Of a stretch of 64,000 nt of DNA, positions 46,403 to 55,411 are shown piece by piece. The position numbers and the translations under genes were made by a program. A model generated the notes under the pieces. That model made no database searches, was not told where the DNA came from, and saw only the letters and a program-made list of their open reading frames with translations. How positions within the stretch are numbered: the first letter of the stretch is position 1; every line of letters starts with the position of its first letter. The stretch is from the NCBI GenBank assembly GCA_009785115.1, contig WQWY01000005.1, positions 1 through 64,000 of the forward strand, read 5' to 3'. The DNA comes from Micrococcales bacterium (GTDB lineage: Bacteria > Actinomycetota > Actinomycetes > Actinomycetales > Cellulomonadaceae).

Positions 46403-47011
46403 ATGAGTGAGCACTACTTCTCCGCGGAGCCGACGGTGGCCGACGAACGTCGTGAGATCACCGTCCGGCTGGCGGGGCGTCAGGTGACCGTGGAGACCTC
46501 GGGCGGGGTGTTCTCCCCCGGGCACGTCGACCTGGGTACCCGGGTGCTGCTCGACCACGTGGACGAGCCCCCGGCCAGCGGCGACCTGCTCGATCTGGGC
46601 TGCGGCTGGGGCCCGTTGGCGCTGACGGCCGCGCTGCGCGCACCTGGGCTCGACGTGTGGGCTGTCGACGTCAACGCCCGGGCGCTCGACCTGACCACGG
46701 CCAACGCCGAACGTCTCGGCCTGGACCACCTGCGTGCTGTCGCTCCGGACCAGGTGCCCGAGACCGTGCGCTTCACCACGCTGTGGTCAAACCCGCCGAT
46801 CCGCATCGGCAAGCCCGCGCTGCACGACCTGCTCGGCACCTGGCTTCGCCGGTTGAGCGACGACGGGACGGCGTGGCTCGTCGTCGCCCGCAACCTGGGC
46901 GCCGACTCGCTGCACCGGTGGCTGGCCGACACCCTCGACCGACCCGTCGAGCGGGCCGCCTCGGCCAAGGGCTTCCGCGTGCTGCGGGTGGGGCCGCGGG
47001 TCTCCGGCTGA
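46403..47011 (+). CDS. RsmC-like class I methyltransferase
   Basis: The 202-residue protein begins MSEHYFSAEPTVADERREI. It has LLDLGCGWGPLALTAALRAP as SAM motif I and SNPPIRIGK as motif IV, the NPPI type used by enzymes methylating exocyclic amines of guanine or adenine. It matches the small actinobacterial RsmC-type proteins, so an RNA target is likely. It is the one plus-strand gene between hflX and miaA, in the place where dapF is often found. Confidence 0.85.
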   Translation: MSEHYFSAEPTVADERREITVRLAGRQVTVETSGGVFSPGHVDLGTRVLLDHVDEPPASGDLLDLGCGWGPLALTAALRAPGLDVWAVDVNARALDLTTANAERLGLDHLRAVAPDQVPETVRFTTLWSNPPIRIGKPALHDLLGTWLRRLSDDGTAWLVVARNLGADSLHRWLADTLDRPVERAASAKGFRVLRVGPRVSG

Positions 47012-47060
47012 GACCCGGCTCACCCTCGCTCGGCGCCCAGCACCAGACCACCGCCGACCA

Positions 47061-47077
47061 GCCGCCTCAGAGGCGGC
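47061..47077. terminator. Hairpin between the methyltransferase and miaA
   Basis: GCCGCCT-CAG-AGGCGGC is a perfect seven-pair stem with a three-base loop between two convergent genes. It can act on either strand. No T-run is present. Confidence 0.5.
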
Positions 47078-47090
47078 GCGGGGCTCTCAC

Positions 47091-47122
47091 GACAGCGCTC
47101 TCACGACGACAGCGCTCTCACG
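47091..47122. repeat. 17-bp tandem repeat downstream of miaA
   Basis: GACAGCGCTCTCACG occurs at 47091 and 47108, with a shortened copy (GGGCTCTCAC) just before. This lies in the convergent intergenic stretch and codes for nothing that I can support. Confidence 0.5.
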
Positions 47123-47145
47123 GCAGCACCGTGACAGCAACACCT

Positions 47146-48093
47146 CTACGGCAGAGCACGGCGGGTCGGTGCGGCAGGGTCGTCCAGCTGTCCCGCGTCG
47201 GCACGGGCGACGAGCCCGAGGGCACGGTCGAGCAGGTCCCCGGCGTCGGCGGGCAGCCAGCGCACCCGGGGGTCGCGGCCGAACCAGCCCATCTGCTTGC
47301 GTGCCAGCCGTCGGGTCGCGACCACCGTCTGCTCCCGGGCCGAGGCCTCGTCCAGCCGTCCGTCGAGCATCGCGAGCACCTGGGCGTAGCCGACCGCACG
47401 GGCCGCGGTCACCGACAGCCCGACCTCGCGCAGCCGGCGGACCTCCTCGACCAGCCCGGCCGTCCACATCGCGTCGACCCGGGCGCTGATCGCGGCGTCG
47501 AGCGCCGCACGCGACAGCTCCAGGCCGATCTGCACCGCCGGGACCTCGTAGACGTACCGCGTCAGCTCCCTCGGCGGGACCTGACCGGTGAGCGCGTGCA
47601 CCTCCAGGGCGCGCACCAGCCGGCGGGCGTTGCGGCGGTCGATGCCCGCCGCGGCAGCCGGGTCGAGCAGCGCGAGCTCGTCGTGCAGCACCCCGGGGCC
47701 CTCGCGCTCGGCGCGCTCCTCGAGGGCCGCCCGCAGGGCGGGGTCGGTGCCGGGGAAGCTCATCGGGTCCAGCAGCGCCCGCACGTACAGGCCAGACCCG
47801 CCGACGACGACGGCGCGGCGCCCCCGCGCGTCGAGGTCTGCCAGCACGGCACGGCCCTGGGCGCGATAACGGGCCACCGACGTCACCTGGTCGGGCTCCA
47901 CGACGTCCAGCAAGTGGTGCGGCACACCGGCGCGCTCGGCGTCGGTGACCTTGGCGGTGCCGACGTCCATGCCCCGGTACAGCTGGAAGGCGTCGGCGTT
48001 GACGACCTCACCGCCCAGAGCACGCGCCAGCGACACGGCGAGGCTCGACTTGCCGGTCGCGGTGGGCCCGACCACGGCCACGACCACGCCCAT
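47146..48093 (-). CDS. miaA: tRNA dimethylallyltransferase MiaA
   Basis: MiaA adds dimethylallyl to A37 of tRNAs reading UNN codons; MiaB then methylthiolates it. The 315-residue protein has the P-loop GPTATGKSSLAVSLA (9-23). NADAFQLYRGMDVGTAK, GGSGLYVRALLD and ATRRLARKQMGWF follow. It begins one base into the stop of the TPR gene (TGATG) and is the last gene of the apparent ybjN-HSP90-TPR-miaA unit. Confidence 0.95.
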   Translation of the reverse strand: MGVVVAVVGPTATGKSSLAVSLARALGGEVVNADAFQLYRGMDVGTAKVTDAERAGVPHHLLDVVEPDQVTSVARYRAQGRAVLADLDARGRRAVVVGGSGLYVRALLDPMSFPGTDPALRAALEERAEREGPGVLHDELALLDPAAAAGIDRRNARRLVRALEVHALTGQVPPRELTRYVYEVPAVQIGLELSRAALDAAISARVDAMWTAGLVEEVRRLREVGLSVTAARAVGYAQVLAMLDGRLDEASAREQTVVATRRLARKQMGWFGRDPRVRWLPADAGDLLDRALGLVARADAGQLDDPAAPTRRALP

Positions 48094-50045
48094 CAGCGCA
48101 GCAGGTCGGCGGCTACCTGGTCGGCCTCAGAGGTCCGGCCGAGCTCGCGCAGCAGGCGGACGAGGTCGTCGAGCACCCGCACCTGCTGCTCGCGGTCGCG
48201 CGCACGGCCCACGAGCTCGGCCGCCCTGCGGTAGAGCTCGATCGCGGTGTCCGCGCTGCCCGTGCTGGCGCTCAGCCGCCCGACCAGCCACCACGCCCGA
48301 CCAGCCTCGGCGTGCGCGGCCAGCTCACCGAAACGCACGGCGGCGGCGGTGGCGACGTCGATCGCCTCGTCCCAGCGGCCCAGCGTGGCGAACGCCCGGG
48401 CCTGGGCGTCGAGGATCGCCGCGCCCTCGCGCAGGCGCGCCTCGCTGATCAGCAGCGCCGTCTCGTCGTCGGGCAGGCCGGAGAAGTCCCCGAGCCGCGA
48501 CCCCACCTCGTCCAACCAGGTCAGCATCTGCTCGCACCGGCCGACCGCGCACCCGGTGGCCGTCCAGGCACGCACGACCGGGGACACCAGAGCCGGTTCG
48601 ACGCCACCAGCCCACATCATGTCGACCGCACGGGCGAAGGTCGCGTGCGCACCCTCGTGGTCTTCCAAGATCTGAGCACAGTGCGCCGCCTCCGCGAACG
48701 CAAAGCCCGCGTCGGCGAGCATCCCCTCGTCGACCAGCAGCCGCCCGGCCTCCAGGTAGGCCGGAGCCGCCTCGGCCAGGTCGCCGTGACGCACCGACGC
48801 CTCCGCTCGTGCCAGCAGATCGTGCGCGGCGGGCCCGGGCGTCGCGGGCGTGCCCGCACCCTGAGGGACCGCCTCTGTCGTGTCAGGCGCCGTCGCCGGG
48901 GTGCTGGGCGGTGCTCCAGGTGCGTCCGAGGCAGCGGGGGCAGCGGACGCGGTCAGGACGGACAGGTCCACCGGTGTGGCGACCATCTCCCACGCCTTCG
49001 CCACGCGCCGGCTGACGTGGTCGTCGCCGTACCGGGCGTCGAAGGTCGCGGCGATCTGGTCGGCCTCGCGCCGGCACCAGCGCGCGTACTCGGCGACGGT
49101 GGTCGAGCCCGCCGCCAGGGAGCGCAGCTCGCGGTCCGGGTCGGAGCGCGCCACGCACTGAGCCGCACATCCCAGCGACATCAGCGCACCCATGCGGTAG
49201 CCGGCGGACTCCCCCGGTGCCAGCATCACCGTCTCGTCGTCGCGGATGCGACGCAGCACCGCGTCGTCAGCGCCGACCCTGGCGAGGAACCTCAGGACCT
49301 TGCCACGGACCCCGATCAGAGGCACCTCGGCCCGGTCGAGCTCGGCCAGGGTGCGCCGGTGGGCGAGGACGGCCTCCTCGACCCTGCCCTGGTCCAGGTA
49401 GGCCAGAGCGAGCCGAGAGAGCATGTCCGCCGGCTCGGAGAGGCAACGCTCACCGGCCGGCAACGTCTGCTCGATCAGGCGCACCGCCTCGTCCGTGCGC
49501 CCCCACCCCATGAGGTACCCGGCGCGGTCTCCGGGGTCGCACACCGAGCACTGGGAGAAGTCGTCGCGCGGGGTGGCGACCCACGTGTCGTAGACCGCCT
49601 GCGTGTCGGGGGCGTCGCGCTCGTCGGCCCACGACGTGCGCAGGTACCAGATGGCGTCCAGGCCGGCGCCGGCCAGCGTGAAACGACGCTCCATGTCAGC
49701 GAGCAGGGCCTCCACCCGCTCGACCGGGACCTCGGGGGTCTCGATCACCGTGCCGACCACCCACTTGCCGGCCCACAGCAGCGTGTGGGCGTCATAGGAG
49801 TCGAGCAGGTCGGGGCGCTCGTCGGCCAGGCGCAGCACGCGGGTGTACGGGACCAGCGACTTGCTGCCCTCTCCCCCGTGGGCGTACGCCTCGACCAGCA
49901 CCAGGTAGGCGAAGGCCAGGCACGTCTCCGGGCCGTCAGCCTCGACCTCGGCGACCAGGCGCTCGGCGGCGACGGTGCGCGTCAGGCCGAACGGGAGCTC
50001 GCGCACCGCGACCAGGTCGCGCTCGACGCTGGACTTGTCTCTCAT
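48093..50045 (-). CDS. TPR-like helical-repeat protein next to HSP90
   Basis: I recognise no named family in full. The 650 residues are almost all helical repeats in two blocks: about 1-370, with AYLDQGRVEEAVLAHRRTLA-type pairs, and 425-650, with GRWDEAIDVATAAAVRFGE. A Pro/Ala/Thr-rich linker (about 375-415) joins them. A CSVCDPGD pair of cysteines near residue 170 could bind metal. TPR proteins often serve as HSP90 partners, and this gene lies 40 bases after an HSP90-family gene on the same strand, so a dedicated co-chaperone or client-recruiting role is a fair inference. It overlaps miaA by one base. Confidence 0.7.
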   Translation of the reverse strand: MRDKSSVERDLVAVRELPFGLTRTVAAERLVAEVEADGPETCLAFAYLVLVEAYAHGGEGSKSLVPYTRVLRLADERPDLLDSYDAHTLLWAGKWVVGTVIETPEVPVERVEALLADMERRFTLAGAGLDAIWYLRTSWADERDAPDTQAVYDTWVATPRDDFSQCSVCDPGDRAGYLMGWGRTDEAVRLIEQTLPAGERCLSEPADMLSRLALAYLDQGRVEEAVLAHRRTLAELDRAEVPLIGVRGKVLRFLARVGADDAVLRRIRDDETVMLAPGESAGYRMGALMSLGCAAQCVARSDPDRELRSLAAGSTTVAEYARWCRREADQIAATFDARYGDDHVSRRVAKAWEMVATPVDLSVLTASAAPAASDAPGAPPSTPATAPDTTEAVPQGAGTPATPGPAAHDLLARAEASVRHGDLAEAAPAYLEAGRLLVDEGMLADAGFAFAEAAHCAQILEDHEGAHATFARAVDMMWAGGVEPALVSPVVRAWTATGCAVGRCEQMLTWLDEVGSRLGDFSGLPDDETALLISEARLREGAAILDAQARAFATLGRWDEAIDVATAAAVRFGELAAHAEAGRAWWLVGRLSASTGSADTAIELYRRAAELVGRARDREQQVRVLDDLVRLLRELGRTSEADQVAADLLR

Positions 50046-50085
50046 CTGGGGCGTGCCTCCCGAGGTCGTGGGCCGGTCCCGGTGG

Positions 50086-51867
50086 TCATCGGCTCTCGCC
50101 CAGCAGGCAGGCCAGGGCGGAGGAGAGCAGCGTCGACTCCGCGGCGCGCACGGGCTCGCCGGAGAGCAGGACGGCGCTGACGTACAGCGCGTGCAGCCCG
50201 GCCTCGCGCACCGGCCCGGGCGGGGCGTTCAGCAGCGAGGTGACCGCGCTGTTGGCGTGGTTGAGCACCAGGCGGCGCGAGCGCTGCGTCGACGCCGTGG
50301 CCATGTCACCGAGCACCTCGCCCCACACGTCGTCGGACTCCTCCCGGGTGCGCTCGGCGGCACGCTGATGGGCACCGTCACGGTCGGTGAGCAGGATCGC
50401 CGGCAGGGACTCGGGCTCGAAGGTGCGCAGCAGCACGTCGCAGTCCTGCGCGGCGAGCAGCTGCTCGGCGTCGTACCTGGCGCTCTCCAGGTGCGCCGCC
50501 ACGTCCAGGTCGAGCTCACCCAGCACCGCGGAGACGTCGGAGGTGAGCAGCGGTCGGACGCCCCACGTCTCTCGGCGGGCGGCGACCCGGGCCAGGATCT
50601 CCGCGTCGTAGACGTACCCGGCGTTGACCACCACCAGCCCCTGGGCGCGCGCGACCGGCGCGACCCTGCGGTACTCCTCGACGGTGTCGGCGTGCAGCAC
50701 CTGGCCGTGCTCGGCGTGCACCTGCGCGAGCGTGCGCAGGCCGTCGGTCGTCTCGAACGGGAGCACCTCGGCCACCAGGTCGAGCATCTCGTCGTCGGTG
50801 CGTGCCATCGCCCGCAGCGCCAGGTGGTGGATCTCCACGAACCGCCGCCCCACCGGCGACCCGGAGCGCACGGTGCTCAGCACCCAGGCCTTGATCTGGG
50901 CGGCGAGCGCGTCGCGGACGGCCAGCAGCACCTCGTCCTCGTACAGCGCCTCGCGCGAGGCGGTCGGGCGCAGGCCGTCGGCGTCGATCACGCACCGCAC
51001 GAAGAAGGCCCAGTCGGGCAGCACCGTGTCCACCCGCGTGCCGAGCAGCATCCGCTTCAGGTACACACGGTGGGCGCCGGGCCCTGGCGGCGGTGCGGCG
51101 GGCAGCACGAAGGCCACCCCGGTCAGCCCGGCCAACGGCACGGACAGCTCGAACCTGGTCAGCGGGTCGAACCCCAGCACCTCACGGCCGTAGGCGTCCA
51201 GGCCGTCGGTCTTCTCCCACGGCAGGTCGGCACGCGAGGTGCGGCGCCACAGCCTCTCGCCGGCCGGGCTGGTGACCGCCACCGCCACGTCCACCGGCAG
51301 CAGGCCGCCGTACTCCTCAGCGAGCGCGACGACGGTCTCCGACGACAGCCAGTGCTCGGCGTCACGCCGGGCGACCAGGCGGACGGTGGTGCCCGGCTCG
51401 ATCTCCTCGTCCAGCTCTTCGAGGGTGTAGCGGCCGTCGTCGTCACCGCGCCAGCGCACGGCCCGCGCCCGCAGGTCACGGGCCGAGCGGGAGACGACCT
51501 CGACCGACTCGGCGACCATGAACGCCGAGAGCAGGCCGATCCCGAACTGGCCGAGGTACTCGGCGCGACCCAGCCCCAGCTCGACGTCTCGCTTGGACGA
51601 GCGCCCGATCGTGGCCAGCACGTCGGCGGCCTCGTCCACGGTCAGCCCGATCCCGGTGTCAGTCACGGTGAGGATGCCCTCGCCCTCGAAGGCGAACCGC
51701 ACCGTGGCCGGCACGTCGGGGTCGATCGCCCGGCGCGCGGTGATCGCGTCGACACCGTTCTGCAGCAGCTCGCGGACGTAGACGCGCGGGCCCGAGTACA
51801 GGTGCCGAGCGAACAGGTCGACGACACCGCGCAGGTCGACCTGGAAGGCCTGCCTGGGGTCGTTCAC
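50086..51867 (-). CDS. HSP90-family chaperone (divergent HtpG)
   Basis: The 593-residue protein has the HSP90 N-terminal ATPase: VYVRELLQNGVDAITAR keeps the catalytic Glu and the Mg-binding Asn, VTDTGIGLT is the ATP-binding DxGxG, and GQFGIGLLSAFMV is the lid-side loop. The middle domain follows, with LPDWAFFVRCVIDADGLRPTASREAL. The C-terminal third is diverged from HtpG, so dimerisation may differ. The GTG at 51867 overlaps the ybjN stop as GTGA. It sits between ybjN and a TPR gene, suggesting a specialised chaperone rather than the general HtpG. Confidence 0.88.
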   Translation of the reverse strand: MNDPRQAFQVDLRGVVDLFARHLYSGPRVYVRELLQNGVDAITARRAIDPDVPATVRFAFEGEGILTVTDTGIGLTVDEAADVLATIGRSSKRDVELGLGRAEYLGQFGIGLLSAFMVAESVEVVSRSARDLRARAVRWRGDDDGRYTLEELDEEIEPGTTVRLVARRDAEHWLSSETVVALAEEYGGLLPVDVAVAVTSPAGERLWRRTSRADLPWEKTDGLDAYGREVLGFDPLTRFELSVPLAGLTGVAFVLPAAPPPGPGAHRVYLKRMLLGTRVDTVLPDWAFFVRCVIDADGLRPTASREALYEDEVLLAVRDALAAQIKAWVLSTVRSGSPVGRRFVEIHHLALRAMARTDDEMLDLVAEVLPFETTDGLRTLAQVHAEHGQVLHADTVEEYRRVAPVARAQGLVVVNAGYVYDAEILARVAARRETWGVRPLLTSDVSAVLGELDLDVAAHLESARYDAEQLLAAQDCDVLLRTFEPESLPAILLTDRDGAHQRAAERTREESDDVWGEVLGDMATASTQRSRRLVLNHANSAVTSLLNAPPGPVREAGLHALYVSAVLLSGEPVRAAESTLLSSALACLLGESR

Positions 51868-52361
51868 TCCCCGGAGTCCCAGTCGGGGTGCGCCGCGTGC
51901 CACGCGGCCACAGCCTCGGGGTACGCCTCGTCCAGACGCTCGAACGCGCTGAGAGAGGTGGAGATCGCGCACTGGACGTGCTGCATGATCTGGGCGTCGG
52001 TGGCCCCGTGCTCGTAGTCGATCGAGTGCTCGGCCATCACGGCGAGGACCTCGTCGTCGCGGTCCACGTAGATCTTCGGCCAGATCCGCTCGGAGTTGTT
52101 GGCGTTCACCCGCTCCAGCATCTCGGACCAGCGGGCCACCTCGAGCGGACGGCCCCAGTGAGCCCGGACCTGCAGCACCTCCGAGGTCTGGCCGTAGAGG
52201 ATGAACTCCACGAGGTGCTCACCCCAGTACCCGCCCAGCCGCTCCCTGTCGTCGGAGAACCCGAAGTTGATGTCCTCCGAGGTCAGCACCTCGGCGATGC
52301 GGTCCAGGCTGATCGGCTGAAGCGACGGCACAGGGCTGACCGACTTGGCGAAGAACGACAT
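51864..52361 (-). CDS. YbjN-domain protein, first of three
   Basis: The 165-residue protein begins MSFFAKSVSPVPSLQPISLD. It has the YbjN fold signature NNSERIWPKIYVDRDDEVLA, followed by DYEHGATDAQIMQHVQCAIS. YbjN domains resemble type III secretion chaperones and bind partner proteins; the E. coli member affects stress responses. It leads the unit ybjN-HSP90-TPR-miaA with a GTGA overlap to the HSP90 gene. The start is set by the opening MSFF; the ribosome site is weak. Confidence 0.8.
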   Translation of the reverse strand: MSFFAKSVSPVPSLQPISLDRIAEVLTSEDINFGFSDDRERLGGYWGEHLVEFILYGQTSEVLQVRAHWGRPLEVARWSEMLERVNANNSERIWPKIYVDRDDEVLAVMAEHSIDYEHGATDAQIMQHVQCAISTSLSAFERLDEAYPEAVAAWHAAHPDWDSGE

Positions 52362-52485
52362 GGCGACTCGTTTCACGTGGCGACGACGCGGGCCAGGCGT
52401 CGATGGTCTGGCACCGGGGAGGATACCGCTCCGGCGCTCGCACGGGGCTGAGAAATTCCGGCCCGACGTCGACAGGCTGCCCGGT

Positions 52486-52491
52486 ACCCTG
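52486..52491 (+). promoter_or_regulatory. -10 element for a leaderless ybjN transcript
   Basis: TACCCT ends seven bases before the ATG at 52498, and no ribosome site is visible. This is the usual layout of leaderless genes in actinobacteria (TAnnnT, about seven bases, then the start codon as transcript start). No strong -35 is seen. Confidence 0.4.
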
Positions 52492-52497
52492 TCGTTC

Positions 52498-53019
52498 ATG
52501 CCGTGGTCGTCCCGCCTCCTGCGCCGATGGCGGTCGTCGCACGCCGTCACGGCGCCGGCCGGCACCACGGGGTCGAGCGCCCCGGACCTCCCGGCTCCCC
52601 TGAGCAGCGCCCGGCTGGCCCGTTGGCTCTCCGACGGTTCTTACAGCTACTTCGTCGACGACGAGGGAGACGTGGGCGGCCTGTGGAACGGGCGGCTGTT
52701 CTACTTCTTCCTGTTCGGCCAGCACCAGGAGATCCTCCAGGTGCGCGGCCAGTGGCAGCGCGAGGGCGCCATCGAGCGCCTGCCCGACATCCTCGACTAC
52801 TGCAACGAGTGGAACACCGAGCGGATCTGGCCGAAGGCCTATGTGCGGGTGCGCGACAACGGCCGGGTCCACGTGGTGGGCGAGCTCGCTGTCGACTTCG
52901 AGCACGGAGCCACCGACGCCCAGCTCAGCCAGACGCTGCGGTGCGGCATCTCGACCGGGTCGATGCTGTTCGACGCTCTCGACGAGCTCTATCCCGACCC
53001 GGTCGGGATGGCCCCGTGA
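52498..53019 (+). CDS. YbjN-domain protein, second of three
   Basis: The 173-residue protein has a basic N-terminal lead (MPWSSRLLRRWRSS) and a YbjN domain: GLWNGRLFYFFLFGQHQEIL, NTERIWPKAYVRVRDNGRVH, FEHGATDAQLSQTLRCGIS. The core motifs closely match the first copy, so the genes are paralogues. It is divergent from that copy and probably leaderless. It overlaps the third copy by four bases (GTGA). Confidence 0.8.
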   Translation: MPWSSRLLRRWRSSHAVTAPAGTTGSSAPDLPAPLSSARLARWLSDGSYSYFVDDEGDVGGLWNGRLFYFFLFGQHQEILQVRGQWQREGAIERLPDILDYCNEWNTERIWPKAYVRVRDNGRVHVVGELAVDFEHGATDAQLSQTLRCGISTGSMLFDALDELYPDPVGMAP

Positions 53020-53651
53020 GCACCGGCGCCATGAGTACCAGCATCGCGAGCACCGGTCACACCTCTCTGCCCGGCACCGAGGCGATCTTGCCCAGCACCT
53101 CCAGCACGCTGTGGTTCATCGGCGGCTCGGTGGTGCTCATCGGGCTCTCGGTGCTCGTCGGTGCCGTCATCGGTGCGCGCCAGCGCCGTCCGGGCGGGCG
53201 GGCCGGCGCGGCGCGGACGCAGCGCCCCGCGCCGGTCGACCGCGACCGGGTGGCGGCCTGCCTCACCTTGCGCGGGTACCACTTCGACGTCGACCCCGAC
53301 GGGGACCTCACCGGGCTGTGGGACTCTCACCGCTTCTGGTTCATGCTGATGGGCGACGAGCGAGAGATCGTCCAGGTGCGCGGGCGGTGGGTCCGGACCC
53401 TGGCACCCGAGCACCGCCGCGCGGTGCAGCTGGCGATCAACGACTGGAACCGAGACCGTATCTGGCCCAAGACCTACCTGCGGGAGGAGGACGGCCGCCT
53501 GGCCGTCTACGCCGAGGTGTCGGCCGACCTGGAGCCTGGTGCGACCGACGCCCAGCTCGACCAGATCCTGGCCTGCGGCCTGGGCACCGGGGTGACGCTG
53601 TTCCGCGAGCTCGACGCGCAGATCCCCGCCGACGGCACGGCCACGGCGTAG
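53016..53651 (+). CDS. YbjN-domain protein with a membrane helix, third of three
   Basis: The 211-residue protein has one membrane helix near the N-terminus (about 35-58, TLWFIGGSVVLIGLSVLVGA), a basic linker, then a YbjN domain (LWDSHRFWFMLMGDEREIVQ, RDRIWPKTYLREEDGRLAV, LEPGATDAQLDQILACGLG). Unlike its paralogues it is therefore tethered to the membrane. The GTG at 53016 overlaps the previous stop; an ATG at 53031 is an alternative start. Confidence 0.8.
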   Translation: MSTGAMSTSIASTGHTSLPGTEAILPSTSSTLWFIGGSVVLIGLSVLVGAVIGARQRRPGGRAGAARTQRPAPVDRDRVAACLTLRGYHFDVDPDGDLTGLWDSHRFWFMLMGDEREIVQVRGRWVRTLAPEHRRAVQLAINDWNRDRIWPKTYLREEDGRLAVYAEVSADLEPGATDAQLDQILACGLGTGVTLFRELDAQIPADGTATA

Positions 53652-53694
53652 CCACCACCTCGACGTCCCACCGAGCGTCCGCACCCCGAGGCGC

Positions 53695-55281
53695 TCACAT
53701 GCCGCCGAGCACCTGCCCGAGCAGGATCTTCGCGATCATCGCCGCCGGGTAGACCAGGGCGTAGCCCAGCGCGACCCGCGCGTCATACCCTGTCCGGTCG
53801 TTGGCATAAGCCAGCGCGGCAGGCTGCGTCTGCGCACCGGAGAGCATCCCGGAGAGCTTGGTGCCACCGACGTGGAACAGCCGCCGCATCACCACGTACA
53901 GGCCGACGCAGAACGTCGCGGTCACCACGATGCCCAGCAGAAGAATCCTGGTCCACTCCCCCGACCCGAACGCGATCACGATGGACGCCCCAGCCATCGA
54001 GCCGGCCTGGGCGAGGAAGATCAGCAGACCGAGCTCGGCCAGGGCTTGCGAGGCGGTGAACGGCATGGCGGTCACGACAGGGCCGATCCGCCCGACCCGG
54101 CCGAGCATGAGGCCGATCAGCAGCGTCCCCGCGGCCGCCCCGATGGTGAAGATCCCACCCGGCACGGGGAAGGCCACCTGCCCGAGCAGGATGCCGATGA
54201 CCATGCCCAGGCCGAGCAGGATCGGCGTGATGTTCGACATGCCACGGTCGGAGTCGCCCAGGAAGGCCGAGATCGCGGCCATCTGGTCGGCCGGCGCCAC
54301 CACGCGCACCCGGTCGCCCAGCTGGAGCATGTCGTCATCGCTGGCCACCCGGTCCACGTCGCCGCGCCGCACCCGGGAGATCGTCGCCCCGAACCTCGAC
54401 GCCAGGTCCAGCTCGCCGATGGTGCGCCCGGCGGCGCCGGGGTTCGACACGATGATGCGTCGCATGTCGACCTGGAGACGGTCGGCCTCCAGCCGGTGCG
54501 AGGACGCGTGACCGAGGTCGCGAGTGACGGCCTCGACGTCGGCCTGCGGCCCGACGAGGGTCACCAGGTCGTCGCGGTGCAGCATGTCCTCGTCGTCGGC
54601 GGTCTCGATCGGGTTCTGCTCGCCGTGACGGATGCGGCTGAAGCTGATCCGCTCGTCGTAGCGCTCGACCTCCTCGCGGATCGACCGGCCGGTGGACACC
54701 TCGACCCGCACGGTGCGGGTGACCAGCTCGGGCGGGGTGTCGGTGTCCGCGGCCCGGCGGCGCAGCGCGAGCGTGACGGTGACGAGGATGCCCACGACGC
54801 CGCCGAGGTAGGCCACCGCGTAGCCGACCGTCGGAGCCTGCGAGCCGGCCGCGTCCCGGGCCGCCGCGAGGGCCGGGGTGTTGGTCAGCGCCCCGGCGAA
54901 CGTCCCCGCCGCCGTCGGGGCGTCGATCCCGAGCAGGCGCCCGCCCAGCAGGGCCACCACCGCCGCGAGGCCGGTGACGAGAACCATCGCGATGATCTGC
55001 CGGTAGTTGCGGCGCAGCGAGGCGAAGAACATCGGGCCGGACTGCAGGCCCATGGTGAAGGTGAACAGGACGAGACCGAAGGTGCCCAGCATCTCGGGCA
55101 CGTAGAGCTCGATGTCGTGCACGGCACCCAGCGCGGAGATCCCGATCGCCAGGAAGAGCACCGCCGCCGCGCCCAGCCCGATGCCGCGTACCGAGATCCG
55201 TCCGATCACGGAGCCGAGCCCCACGATGAAGAACAGGTACAAGATCGGTTGCGCGGCGAGGATCACCACGATCGGCTCCAT
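53695..55281 (-). CDS. AspT/YidE-type antiporter with two TrkA-C domains
   Basis: The 528-residue membrane protein has the two-half layout of the aspartate:alanine exchanger family: helices 1-190, a cytoplasmic part with two RCK/TrkA-C domains (about 195-370), then a second helical half. The repeated family motif appears as GLQSGPMFF and ALTNTPALAAA in the first half and GMLSGAQTQPAALAYA in the second. The transported compound is unknown; E. coli YidE/YbjL relatives are also uncharacterised. The start at 55281 has AAGGG before it. It converges on the third ybjN gene. Confidence 0.88.
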   Translation of the reverse strand: MEPIVVILAAQPILYLFFIVGLGSVIGRISVRGIGLGAAAVLFLAIGISALGAVHDIELYVPEMLGTFGLVLFTFTMGLQSGPMFFASLRRNYRQIIAMVLVTGLAAVVALLGGRLLGIDAPTAAGTFAGALTNTPALAAARDAAGSQAPTVGYAVAYLGGVVGILVTVTLALRRRAADTDTPPELVTRTVRVEVSTGRSIREEVERYDERISFSRIRHGEQNPIETADDEDMLHRDDLVTLVGPQADVEAVTRDLGHASSHRLEADRLQVDMRRIIVSNPGAAGRTIGELDLASRFGATISRVRRGDVDRVASDDDMLQLGDRVRVVAPADQMAAISAFLGDSDRGMSNITPILLGLGMVIGILLGQVAFPVPGGIFTIGAAAGTLLIGLMLGRVGRIGPVVTAMPFTASQALAELGLLIFLAQAGSMAGASIVIAFGSGEWTRILLLGIVVTATFCVGLYVVMRRLFHVGGTKLSGMLSGAQTQPAALAYANDRTGYDARVALGYALVYPAAMIAKILLGQVLGGM

Positions 55282-55411
55282 GTCGAACCCTTCGCTGTGC
55301 AGCACGGGCCGCACCCGCGGCCGTGTCCCGAGGACCAGCGCGGGGCACGGACCCCGGCACCGATCCGATCGGCACCGTCAGCCCTCAGCCTGAGGGAGAC
55401 CGACGACCTGT

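Noticed and set aside
46259..46729. Extension of hflX upstream of 46258
   Set aside because: It would overlap the opposite-strand methyltransferase gene at 46403-47011; the GTG at 46258 has a ribosome site and fits the family.
53652..53694. Terminator between the third ybjN and the transporter
   Set aside because: Only a five-pair stem with a long loop can be drawn; not distinguishable from chance.
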